DNA of 16,674 bases, taken from contig UQFC01000060.1 of assembly GCA_900540335.1 (NCBI GenBank), forward strand, positions 1-16,674. The letters run 5' to 3'. Within the stretch, counting starts at the first letter, position 1, and every line of letters begins with the position of its first letter. This document shows positions 1 through 7,139 of the stretch, piece by piece. The notes beneath the pieces are model-generated. The model was not told the DNA's origin, did not search any database, and saw nothing but the letters and a program-made list of their open reading frames with translations. The stretch comes from an uncultured Clostridium sp. (GTDB lineage Bacteria > Bacillota > Clostridia > Lachnospirales > Lachnospiraceae). Made by a program: the position numbers and the translations under genes.

Positions 1-708
1 CCGGTACCGGCTACGGCCAATATTGCATCGGCATACGATCTGGAATTTCGATTTACAGAAAATGACGGGGAAATGGTAACACCCACGGGAGCAGCCATTG
101 CGGCAGCCCTGTCAACAGGAAAGAAGCTTCCTTCCGGCTGCAGAATCCGCAAAACAGGAATGGGAGCAGGCAATAAGGAATTTCGTCAGGCAAATGTTCT
201 GCGGGCCATGCTTTTGGAAGAAGAGGAGGCAGCCAAAGAGGAATCTGCAGAAAAAACGTCCTCCATGTGGGTGCTGGAGACGAATCTGGACGACTGCACA
301 GGGGAGATGCTGGGCTTTGTAATGGAGCTTCTGTTTGAGGCAGGGGCTGCAGATGTATGGTACACACCGATTTATATGAAGAAGAACCGTCCGGCCTATA
401 TGCTGTCTGTTCTGTGTGACAATCAGAAACGGGAACAGATGGAGGATATTATTTTTGCCAATACGACAACCATAGGAATCCGCCGCAGTCCGGTTGAGCG
501 TACCGTTCTGGAGCGGAGAAAAACCACAGTGGACACAAAGTTCGGACCGGTGGAGGTAAAGCTTTGCAGCCATAAGGGGAATACCTTCTGCTATCCGGAA
601 TATGAAAGTGTAAAAGCAGTATGCCGGGAAACGGGACAGAGTTACCGGAGGGTATACGGGGAGGCAGAGCAGGAGGCAGAAAGGCAGAAAGGCAGGAATG
701 AAGCATAG
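1..708 (+). CDS. larC: Nickel pincer cofactor biosynthesis protein LarC, 3' part (5' end outside window)
   Basis: LarC inserts nickel, using CTP, into the sulfur-bearing precursor of the nickel-pincer nucleotide cofactor of lactate racemase-type (LarA) enzymes; it is cytoplasmic. The frame is open from base 1, so 235 C-terminal residues are seen and the start lies upstream. Recognition is from family-typical segments: PVPATANI and VTPTGAAI at the left edge, GAGNKEF (residues 56-62), then the C-terminal domain with ETNLDD (93-98), a KKNRPAYMLSVLC block (127-139) and TTTIGIRR (153-160). The N-terminal-type segment and the C-terminal domain are joined in one frame; in Lactobacillus plantarum they are two frames joined by programmed frameshifting. 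The last residues are a charged tail rich in E, Q and R. larE follows after 33 bases, so the two are very probably cotranscribed; larA and larB would be expected upstream but are not visible. Confidence 0.93.
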   Translation, partial: PVPATANIASAYDLEFRFTENDGEMVTPTGAAIAAALSTGKKLPSGCRIRKTGMGAGNKEFRQANVLRAMLLEEEEAAKEESAEKTSSMWVLETNLDDCTGEMLGFVMELLFEAGAADVWYTPIYMKKNRPAYMLSVLCDNQKREQMEDIIFANTTTIGIRRSPVERTVLERRKTTVDTKFGPVEVKLCSHKGNTFCYPEYESVKAVCRETGQSYRRVYGEAEQEAERQKGRNEA

Positions 709-741
709 CCGGAAAACACATACGGGAAAGGGGCAGAATCA

Positions 742-1620
742 ATGAAGAGCCAACGAGAAGAAACATTACTGCAGAATCAAATATCAGACCAGAAGGCCCG
801 CCTGGAAGCGAGAATGAGGGAGCTGGCTGCAGGAGATATCTGTCTGGCCTTTTCCGGAGGAGTGGATTCCAGCCTGCTTTTGAAGGCGGCAGTAGATGCT
901 GCGGAAGAAACCGGAAAAAAGGTGTATGCCGTAACCTTTGACAGCCGCCTTCACCCGGCCTGTGATCTGGAAATTGCAGGTCAGGTGGCAAAGGAGCTGG
1001 GCGGGATTCATCAGGTGATTCAGATTGATGAGCTGGAGCAGGCGGACATCCGGATGAATCCGGAAAACAGATGTTACTTGTGTAAGAGAAGGCTGTTTTC
1101 CTGCCTGAAGGAATTTGCAGAGGAGAGGAAAATCACCTGCATTCTGGACGGAACCAATGAAGATGACCTGCATGTGTACCGGCCGGGAATTCAGGCTCTT
1201 GGCGAGCTGGGGATTATCAGTCCTCTGGCAGAGCTTCATATAACAAAGGCAGAGGTAAAGGCTCTGGCTTCCATGTACGGAATTTCCGTGGCATCCAGGC
1301 CTTCTACCCCCTGTATGGCTACCAGGATTCCCTACGGAATGGAATTAAACTATGATATTCTCGCCCGGATTGGAGAGGGAGAGGCTTTTTTGCGGGAAAT
1401 GTTTTCCGGCAATGTCCGCCTTCGGCTTCACAAAAATGTAGCCCGCATAGAGCTGGATCCGGAATGTCTGGAGCAGGCGGTGATGAAGCGGGAGCAGGTG
1501 ATTAGCCGGTTGAAGGAACTGGGCTTTTCTTATGTGACTCTTGATTTGGAGGGCTTCCGTTCAGGAAGTATGGATTTATTTGCAGAAAAGAATACACAGG
1601 ACGCTCATGAACAGTTATAA
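742..1620 (+). CDS. larE: ATP-dependent sulfur transferase LarE (three-cysteine type)
   Basis: LarE adenylates the carboxylates of the nicotinate-derived precursor and inserts sulfur, the step before LarC. The 292-residue protein is of normal family length. Residues 38-43 are SGGVDS, the PP-loop that binds ATP. Cys111 and Cys114 form a CYLC motif and Cys191 lies in STPCMATRIPYG, the position of the sacrificial cysteine (Cys176) of L. plantarum LarE. It is established that L. plantarum LarE has one such cysteine, whereas most homologues have three, which in Thermotoga maritima LarE bind a [4Fe-4S] cluster needed for sulfur transfer. By inference this protein belongs to the cluster type. The ATG at 742 is preceded by an AAAGGGG ribosome binding site at a normal distance. 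It sits directly behind larC. Confidence 0.95.
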   Translation: MKSQREETLLQNQISDQKARLEARMRELAAGDICLAFSGGVDSSLLLKAAVDAAEETGKKVYAVTFDSRLHPACDLEIAGQVAKELGGIHQVIQIDELEQADIRMNPENRCYLCKRRLFSCLKEFAEERKITCILDGTNEDDLHVYRPGIQALGELGIISPLAELHITKAEVKALASMYGISVASRPSTPCMATRIPYGMELNYDILARIGEGEAFLREMFSGNVRLRLHKNVARIELDPECLEQAVMKREQVISRLKELGFSYVTLDLEGFRSGSMDLFAEKNTQDAHEQL

Positions 1621-1665
1621 TAGAAGTAATAAAAAGTAACAGTTCATGGGAAGGGGGCGGACGCG

Positions 1666-2700
1666 GTGACAGAATCAGAGTTCCGGAAAAAGGTGGTTTG
1701 GTTCATTTTTTTATTCAGCCTTCTTGTGGTTTGGATTCATTCTTATAATGCAGAGCTGTTTCTGGAGTGGTCAGAAGATGCGGCAGACGTGTATTGGGCA
1801 GAGTACCTGATAGGAGATTCTCTGGGGCAGATTGCCGTACCGGGATTTTTTATGATTTCCGGGTATCTGTTTTACCGGGGATTTCACTGGGAGCTGCTGT
1901 GGGACAAATGGAACCGCAGAATCCGCAGTCTTCTTGTGCCTTTTATTCTTTGGAATTTTCTGTATTATATCGGATATGTGACAGGGAGCCGTCTTCCCTG
2001 GGTGAGAGATGTGATGGGGAAGGGAACCATTCCCTTTCATTTGGGAGCTGCCATAGATGCTGTGATCAATTACACTTATAATTATGTATTCTGGTATCTT
2101 TACCAGCTGATTGCCCTGACGCTTCTGGCTCCGGTTCTTTATCCGCTTTTGAAAAGATGGCAGACAAGGATCGGGCTCATGGCAGTGCTGTGGTGGATGG
2201 CATGGAAGGATATCCGGCTTCCGGCAGTCAATGTGGATGCGCTGATTTATTATGGAACAGCCGCTTCCCTGGCCATGGTGAAAAACAAAAAGCTCTGGAG
2301 TCCGGAGGCGTCCTGGAGTCCGTACAGAGCCCTTGCAGGCGCTGGGCTTATGGTGTTCTCCGGCTGGGCCTATTTCTGGGGGCTGTCCCGGGCTGTGATT
2401 CCGGGCTTTGTTCTGTGCCGTCTGCTGGCAGTGGCCGGTCTCTGGCTGATGGTGCCGGGGGAAAAGCTTCCGGAGCCGAGGGATTTTATGAAGTACAGCT
2501 TTTTCCTCTATGCCACTCATTTTGCTCTTGTGCGCCTGATCAACAAAACAGCGGCCCGGCTCTGGGAACCTGTAAAATGGGAGCCGTTTGCGCTGTTTCT
2601 GGTTATGCCGGTTCTGGTACTGACCATCAGCTATTGGGCAGGAAAACTGCTGCGCCGGTTTCTGCCCTCATTCTGGAATTTGCTGAACGGCTTCCGGTAG
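1666..2700 (+). CDS. Acyltransferase 3 family integral membrane protein
   Basis: A 344-residue polytopic membrane protein of the acyltransferase-3 family (Acyl_transf_3), enzymes that O-acylate sugars and cell-surface polymers; the substrate cannot be read from the sequence. Visible family marks are a first hydrophobic helix ending in VVWIHSYN, with His25 in the usual catalytic place, the FFMISGYLFYRG block (61-72), a basic loop KWNRRIRS followed by LLVPFILWNFLYY, and a late helix with LYATHFALVRL. Hydrophobic segments alternate through the whole protein, with roughly ten helices. The start is GTG at 1666 behind a GGAAGGGGG ribosome binding site. It follows larE by 45 bases without a terminator, so it may be cotranscribed with lar genes, but no functional link is known to me. 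It converges with the TetR gene, leaving only 15 bases between the stops. Confidence 0.85.
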   Translation: MTESEFRKKVVWFIFLFSLLVVWIHSYNAELFLEWSEDAADVYWAEYLIGDSLGQIAVPGFFMISGYLFYRGFHWELLWDKWNRRIRSLLVPFILWNFLYYIGYVTGSRLPWVRDVMGKGTIPFHLGAAIDAVINYTYNYVFWYLYQLIALTLLAPVLYPLLKRWQTRIGLMAVLWWMAWKDIRLPAVNVDALIYYGTAASLAMVKNKKLWSPEASWSPYRALAGAGLMVFSGWAYFWGLSRAVIPGFVLCRLLAVAGLWLMVPGEKLPEPRDFMKYSFFLYATHFALVRLINKTAARLWEPVKWEPFALFLVMPVLVLTISYWAGKLLRRFLPSFWNLLNGFR

Positions 2701-2715
2701 AGAGAAAGCCTGTCC

Positions 2716-3315
2716 TCAGCCAATGGCCGGACCGTCCTTTTTTAAAAGCTGAAGAGCGGTGCCAAGAACAGCCTGGTCAGCGATTTCAGCCAGCTGTTCC
2801 TTGGGAAGAGCCTGGCCGGAGTCCAGCCACTGCTTCATCAGTCCTATGAGCCCGCAGGTGATAAATTCAAAAAAATAATCGACAACGGCGCCTTCGGTAT
2901 CAGGAAAGAGCTCCTGAATGATTTCCTGGCCGTTTTCGTGGATTCCCTCCCGAAGACGGCTGAGAAAATCGATGGCTGCGCTGTTTTCAAAAAGAATCCG
3001 GCAGATGCCGGCATTTTCACTGACGTAGTCAATCAGAGGATTCAGCATGGGCATAAGAGAGCGCTTCTGCGGCGCTTCCCGGTACTGATCCAGCATCTGC
3101 TGAAATTCCAGCAGAGTTTCATTTTCAATATCCTGCAGAAGGTGGCGGGTGTCCTGATAGTGGAGATAAAAGGTTCCTCTGTTTAAATCGGCCCTTTCCG
3201 TTACCTCCCGTACAGAAATATTCATAAATTCTTTTTCCTGCATCAGCTGAATGAGACTTTCCTTCAAAAGTCTGCGTGTCCGGCGGATGCGGCGATCCTG
3301 TTTGCTTTCCTGCAT
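2716..3315 (-). CDS. TetR/AcrR family transcriptional regulator
   Basis: A 199-residue one-domain-plus-sensor regulator. The N-terminal DNA-binding domain is clear: RRTRRLLKESLIQLM (about residues 11-25), then the helix-turn-helix ISVREVTERADLNRGTFYLHY (about 33-53) with the TetR hallmark FYLHYQD. The remaining ~140 residues are alpha-helical and fit the TetR-like C-terminal ligand/dimer domain found in DhaS-like regulators of Firmicutes. The ATG lies behind an AAAGGAG site and has a near-perfect promoter on its own strand. It is the only - strand gene here. It is divergent from the HAD phosphatase gene and convergent with the acyltransferase, so either could be a target, but the ligand and targets cannot be told from the sequence. 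Confidence 0.93.
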   Translation of the reverse strand: MQESKQDRRIRRTRRLLKESLIQLMQEKEFMNISVREVTERADLNRGTFYLHYQDTRHLLQDIENETLLEFQQMLDQYREAPQKRSLMPMLNPLIDYVSENAGICRILFENSAAIDFLSRLREGIHENGQEIIQELFPDTEGAVVDYFFEFITCGLIGLMKQWLDSGQALPKEQLAEIADQAVLGTALQLLKKDGPAIG

Positions 3316-3375
3316 AATACTCCTTTATTTGAATATAAACGAAATAAATAAAAATGTTGATTAACGAATATGTGT

Positions 3376-3404
3376 ATTATAATGTACGAATGTTGAGAAG
3401 TCAA
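3376..3404 (-). promoter_or_regulatory. Promoter of the TetR-family gene
   Basis: Read on the - strand, TTGACT (3399-3404) and TATAAT (3376-3381) are separated by exactly 17 bases. The predicted start site would lie about 50 bases before the ATG. An inverted repeat, GTTGA-gaag-TCAAC (3392-3405), overlaps the -35 box and could be an operator for autoregulation (inference). Confidence 0.85.
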
Positions 3405-3427
3405 CGCAGTTTCCTTTTTTCTGTGGG

Positions 3428-3456
3428 TTTCTTTTTCTATTTAAATATGCTACAAT
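3428..3456 (+). promoter_or_regulatory. Probable promoter of the HAD phosphatase gene (extended -10)
   Basis: TACAAT at 3451-3456 is preceded by TG at 3448-3449, giving an extended -10 (TGCTACAAT). The -35 place 17 bases upstream holds only TTTCTT (3428-3433), so the extended -10 would carry most of the strength. The predicted start is about 45 bases before the ATG at 3509. Confidence 0.55.
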
Positions 3457-3508
3457 CTTAGCAGGCTTTTGGATTTGGATGCAGAGGCGATAGGGCAGGA
3501 GGAACAAG

Positions 3509-4126
3509 ATGATAAAGAACATTGTTTTTGATATGGGAAAGGTTCTGGTGGGATATGACGGGATGCGGGTCTGCGAGCATTTCCTGGAGGATCCGTCTGA
3601 CCGGCAGCAGGTGCATACGGCTGTGTTCGTGTCTCCCGAATGGGTGCAGCTGGACATGGGGGTGATTCCGGAGGAGCAGGCGCTGGCACAGATGTGTTCC
3701 CGGCTTCCTGAGCGGCTTCGCCGGCCGGCGGCCCTTTGCATGGAAAACTGGCACAGATACTGTATGTGGCCCATAGAAGGAGCAGGCGATGTGGTGAGAG
3801 AATACAAGGAAAAGGGATACGGGATTTACCTTTGTTCCAATGCATCCATCCGTCTTCTGGACTGTTACCGTCAGGTGATTCCGGCCATTGAGTGTTTCGA
3901 CGGAGTGCTGTTTTCTGCAGAGGTAAAATGCATGAAGCCCCAGAAGGAGATGTATCTTCACCTGTTTGAGCGGTTCGGGCTGAAGCCGGAGGAGTGTTAT
4001 TTTATTGATGATCAGCCGCTGAATATTGAGGGAGCCCGAAGCTGCGGAATGGATGGCTTCTGCCACCGTGACGGAAGCGCGGAGACACTGAGAAAAGCCC
4101 TGGAGAAGGCCCTTGGGTCTTTCTGA
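3509..4126 (+). CDS. HAD superfamily (subfamily IA) phosphatase, YihX-like motif I
   Basis: A 205-residue cytoplasmic haloacid dehalogenase-type hydrolase that should dephosphorylate a small metabolite through an aspartyl-phosphate. Motif I is FDMGKVL with nucleophile Asp8; motif II is LCSNAS with Ser110; motif III is Lys143 in CMKPQKEMY; motif IV is YFIDDQ with Asp167/Asp168 binding magnesium. The second aspartate of the usual DxD motif is replaced by Gly10, as in the DLGNV motif of E. coli YihX (alpha-glucose-1-phosphatase). The helical cap lies between about residues 15 and 90. The ATG follows an AGGAGG-like site (GGCAGGAGGAACAAG). The M18 aminopeptidase gene starts 47 bases downstream without a terminator, so the two probably form an operon. 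The substrate cannot be predicted. Confidence 0.9.
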   Translation: MIKNIVFDMGKVLVGYDGMRVCEHFLEDPSDRQQVHTAVFVSPEWVQLDMGVIPEEQALAQMCSRLPERLRRPAALCMENWHRYCMWPIEGAGDVVREYKEKGYGIYLCSNASIRLLDCYRQVIPAIECFDGVLFSAEVKCMKPQKEMYLHLFERFGLKPEECYFIDDQPLNIEGARSCGMDGFCHRDGSAETLRKALEKALGSF

Positions 4127-4173
4127 GCAATTACAAGATACCGAAAGGAAAGGATAGAAAAGAGGTAGTCAGA

Positions 4174-5502
4174 ATGAAAGAATTTAATTTTGAAAAAACA
4201 AATCAGGAGCTGATGGAGTTTCTGGACAACAGCCCCAGCAGCTTCCATGCAGTTGCCAATATGAAGGCAATGCTGGAGGAGGCAGGCTGCAGCTGTCTTC
4301 TGGAAGGTGAAAAGTGGCAGCTGGAGCCGGGAAAAGGCTATTATGTAACCCGCAATGATTCTGCTTTGATTGCATTCCGGATTCCTAAAAAGGATTTTAC
4401 CGGCTTTCAGGTAATGGCAAGCCACAGCGACTCTCCTGTATTTAAGGTAAAGGCAAATGCAGAGATCGAGGTAGAGAAGCATTATGTAAAGCTGAACGTA
4501 GAAAAATACGGCGGCATGATTTGTTCTCCATGGCTGGATCGTCCTCTTTCCGTGGCAGGACGGATTGTAGTAAAAACGGCTGACGGAGTGGAGACGAGAC
4601 TGGTGAAGGTAGACCGTGATCTGCTGATTATCCCCAATCTTGCCATTCACATGAACCGGAGCGTCAACGATGGATATGAGTTTAATGCGCAGAAGGATAT
4701 GCTTCCTCTGTTCTGCGGCGGCGGACAGGAGAAGGGAAGCTTCCTTGCTATGATTGCTGCAGAGGCAGGCGTTGAGAAGGAAGATATTCTGGATACGGAT
4801 CTTTTCCTGTACAACCGGGATAAGGGAACAACCTTTGGCTTAAACGGCGAGTATATTGCAAGCCCGCATTTAGATGATCTCCAGTGTGCATTTTCATCCT
4901 TAAAGGGATTTCTGGCAGCAGAGCCAAAGGACAGCGTGGCTGTTCACTGCGTAATGGACAATGAAGAAGTAGGCAGCGGCACCAAGCAGGGAGCAGCTTC
5001 TACCTTCTTAAAGGATGTGCTTCACCGGATCAACAGCGCAATGGGACGGACAGAGGAGGAATTCCTGACTGCAGTTGCTTCCAGCTTTATGGTTTCTGCA
5101 GACAATGCCCACGGAATTCATCCCAACCAGGCAGATAAGGCAGATCCCACCAACCGTCCGTATTTAAATGAGGGTATTGTTATCAAATACAGCGCAAACC
5201 AGAAGTACACCACAGATGCAGTTTCCGGCGCTCTCTTCAAGGCAGTCTGCCAGCAGGCAGAGGTTCCTTTCCAGACCTTCCATAACCGGTCTGACATGCT
5301 GGGCGGCTCTACTCTGGGCAATATTTCCGGCAACCAGGTAGCGTTCAATACAGTAGATATCGGTCTGCCTCAGCTTGCTATGCATTCCTGCTTTGAGACT
5401 GCAGGAAGCAAGGACACCGCATATCTGGTAGAAGCAGCAAGAGTTCTGTTCTCCTCTTCCGTATATGGAACAGGAAATGGCAATTACCGTCTTTCTTTTT
5501 AA
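4174..5502 (+). CDS. M18 family (aspartyl-type) metalloaminopeptidase
   Basis: A 442-residue cytosolic aminopeptidase of MEROPS family M18, which removes N-terminal residues, often acidic ones, with a two-metal centre and usually forms large dodecameric shells. All the family metal/catalytic stretches are present: ASHSDSP with His84, SPHLDDLQ with Asp234/Asp235, MDNEEVGS with Glu264/Glu265, VSADNAHG with Asp310 and AMHSCFE with His404. The N-terminus (NQELMEFLDNSPSSFHAV) is also typical and length is normal. The start ATG is preceded by AAAAGAGG at a workable distance. Codon use (many GTA, TCT, GCA, TTC) resembles gltX and suggests good expression. It follows the HAD gene closely; the gene product is probably a housekeeping peptidase, similar to bacterial ApeA/ApeB annotations. 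Confidence 0.95.
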   Translation: MKEFNFEKTNQELMEFLDNSPSSFHAVANMKAMLEEAGCSCLLEGEKWQLEPGKGYYVTRNDSALIAFRIPKKDFTGFQVMASHSDSPVFKVKANAEIEVEKHYVKLNVEKYGGMICSPWLDRPLSVAGRIVVKTADGVETRLVKVDRDLLIIPNLAIHMNRSVNDGYEFNAQKDMLPLFCGGGQEKGSFLAMIAAEAGVEKEDILDTDLFLYNRDKGTTFGLNGEYIASPHLDDLQCAFSSLKGFLAAEPKDSVAVHCVMDNEEVGSGTKQGAASTFLKDVLHRINSAMGRTEEEFLTAVASSFMVSADNAHGIHPNQADKADPTNRPYLNEGIVIKYSANQKYTTDAVSGALFKAVCQQAEVPFQTFHNRSDMLGGSTLGNISGNQVAFNTVDIGLPQLAMHSCFETAGSKDTAYLVEAARVLFSSSVYGTGNGNYRLSF

Positions 5503-5669
5503 GTGACAGTGGTATATAATGTGTAACAGTTCAGCCATGCAAAGCTCCGGACAGGAGGATGTGTGGCCGGACGGCTGTGACTGTGATGTCTGAGGACGTA
5601 CAAAAAGGGGCAGAAGTCCGGCGAACAAGCCGGAACTGCCCATAAGAAGAAAATAAGGAGTGTTTGAAC
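5503..5669 (+). promoter_or_regulatory. Structured gltX leader region
   Basis: This gene-free stretch has a TATAAT at 5515-5520 with no convincing -35. Downstream are two foldable parts. The first pairs CAG (5527-5529)/CTG (5581-5583), CAGCC (5532-5536)/GGCTG (5573-5577) and TCCGG (5546-5550)/CCGGA (5567-5571). The second is a very strong hairpin, GGGCAG (5608-5613)/CTGCCC (5636-5641) plus TCCGGC (5617-5622)/GCCGGA (5629-5634). The segment GCCGGAC (5566-5572) can instead pair perfectly with GTCCGGC (5616-5622), breaking both. No T-box consensus (AGGGTGGNACCGCG) is present. The second hairpin has no U tract on the + strand but is followed by TTTTT on the - strand. Confidence 0.5.
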
Positions 5670-7121
5670 ATGACAAAGATTAGAACAAGATACGCACCCA
5701 GCCCCACCGGCCGGATGCATGTGGGCAATCTGAGAACAGCGCTTTACGCTTATCTGATTGCCAAGCATGAAGGCGGAGATTTTCTGCTGCGTATTGAGGA
5801 TACGGATCAGGAGCGCTATGTAGAAGGCGCTACGGAGATTATTTACAGAACACTGGCCGAGACAGGCCTGATTCATGATGAAGGTCCGGATAAGGACGGC
5901 GGCTGCGGCCCCTACATTCAGAGTGAGCGGCAGAAAGCGGGAATTTATCTGGAATATGCCAAAAAGCTGGTTGAAAAAGGAGAGGCATATTATTGCTTCT
6001 GTACCCAGGATCGTCTGGATTCTCTGAAGACCACAGTCAACGGTGAAGAGATCATGACCTATGATAAGCACTGCCTGCATCTGTCCAAGGAAGAGGTAGA
6101 GGCTAATCTGGCAGCAGGAATGCCTTATGTAATCCGCCAGAACAACCCGACTGAGGGAACCACTACCTTTAATGACGAGATTTACGGCGATATCACAGTA
6201 GACAACTCTGAGCTGGATGATATGGTTCTGATTAAATCCGACGGTTATCCCACCTACAATTTTGCAAACGTGGTGGACGATCACCTGATGGGAATCACCC
6301 ATGTAGTCCGGGGCAATGAGTATTTATCCTCCTCTCCCAAGTACAACCGTCTTTACGACGCATTTGGCTGGGAGGTTCCGGTTTATGTACACTGCCCGCT
6401 GATTACAGATGAGTTCCACAAAAAGCTGTCAAAAAGAAGCGGCCACTCTTCCTTTGAGGATCTGATTGAGCAGGGCTTTGTAGCAGAGGCTGTTGTAAAC
6501 TATGTGGCTCTGCTGGGCTGGTCTCCGGTAGACAATCAGGAGATCTTCTCTCTGGATGAGCTGGTTAAGGCATTTGACTACCACAATATCAGCAAGTCTC
6601 CGGCTGTATTTGATATTGTTAAATTAAAATGGATGAACGGCGAGTATTTAAAGGCTATGGATTTTGACCGTTTCTACGAGATGGCTGAGCCGTATATCCG
6701 TCAGGTAATCAAAAAGGATCTGGATCTGAAAAAGATTGCAGCCATGGTAAAGACAAGAATTGAGATCTTCCCGGACATTGCGGATCACATTGACTTTTTC
6801 CAGGAGCTTCCGGAATATGATGTGGCAATGTACACCCATAAGAAAATGAAAACCAACGGGGAAAATTCCCTTCAGGTATTAAAGGATGTCCTTCCGATTC
6901 TGGAGGCTCAGGAGGACTTTACCAACGATGCTCTTTATGCATCTCTGGCTCAGTATGTATCGGATAACGGATTTAAGACCGGTTTTGTAATGTGGCCGAT
7001 CCGTACTGCCGTATCAGGAAAGCAGATGACTCCGGCCGGTGCAACAGAAATTATGGAGGTACTGGGCAAGGAGGAATCTCTGGCCAGAATCCGCCGGGGA
7101 ATTGAGCTTTTAAGCCAGTAG
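5670..7121 (+). CDS. gltX: Glutamate--tRNA ligase
   Basis: Class I aminoacyl-tRNA synthetase that charges tRNA-Glu with glutamate. The HIGH-type signature is in YAPSPTGRMHVGNL (residues 8-21, HVGN at 17-20) and the KMSKS-type loop is KLSKR (252-256), both binding ATP. Other family segments are RIEDTDQERY, YPTYNFANVVDDHLMGITHVVRG, and a C-terminal anticodon-binding helical domain. The start is set at ATG 5670, because AAGGAG (5655-5660) lies nine bases before it but only three bases before an in-frame TTG at 5664; the product is 483 residues, normal for the family. It is the first gene of a unit with the helicase (18 bases on) and the adenosyltransferase. A tRNA-Glu gene lies later in the window, not in this unit. 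The leader before it is structured. Confidence 0.97.
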   Translation: MTKIRTRYAPSPTGRMHVGNLRTALYAYLIAKHEGGDFLLRIEDTDQERYVEGATEIIYRTLAETGLIHDEGPDKDGGCGPYIQSERQKAGIYLEYAKKLVEKGEAYYCFCTQDRLDSLKTTVNGEEIMTYDKHCLHLSKEEVEANLAAGMPYVIRQNNPTEGTTTFNDEIYGDITVDNSELDDMVLIKSDGYPTYNFANVVDDHLMGITHVVRGNEYLSSSPKYNRLYDAFGWEVPVYVHCPLITDEFHKKLSKRSGHSSFEDLIEQGFVAEAVVNYVALLGWSPVDNQEIFSLDELVKAFDYHNISKSPAVFDIVKLKWMNGEYLKAMDFDRFYEMAEPYIRQVIKKDLDLKKIAAMVKTRIEIFPDIADHIDFFQELPEYDVAMYTHKKMKTNGENSLQVLKDVLPILEAQEDFTNDALYASLAQYVSDNGFKTGFVMWPIRTAVSGKQMTPAGATEIMEVLGKEESLARIRRGIELLSQ

Positions 7122-7139
7122 AGGAGAGACAGAAGCTTC

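Noticed and set aside
1636..1646. GTAACAGTTCA, shared with 5523-5533, as a dispersed repeat
   Set aside because: Only 11 bases are shared, the flanks differ, and a match of this length is weak evidence within one window; a genome-wide count would be needed.
2694..2760. A bidirectional terminator between the acyltransferase and TetR genes
   Set aside because: TTTTTT is present at about 2737-2742, but no stable stem precedes it on the + strand, and none with a T run exists on the - strand.
5537..5593. An 18-codon frame in the gltX leader as a leader peptide
   Set aside because: No ribosome binding site precedes the ATG and the peptide is not rich in glutamate; it is more simply part of the leader structure.
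5664..5669. TTG start giving GltX two extra residues
   Set aside because: Only three bases separate it from AAGGAG (5655-5660); ATG 5670 has the normal distance and agrees with family N-termini.
5600..5669. T-box riboswitch before gltX
   Set aside because: Neither the AGGGTGGNACCGCG antiterminator core nor a recognisable specifier loop is present.
5164..6302. Long open frames on the - strand opposite the M18 and gltX genes
   Set aside because: They lie wholly across well-identified genes, lack ribosome binding sites and encode no recognisable domain.
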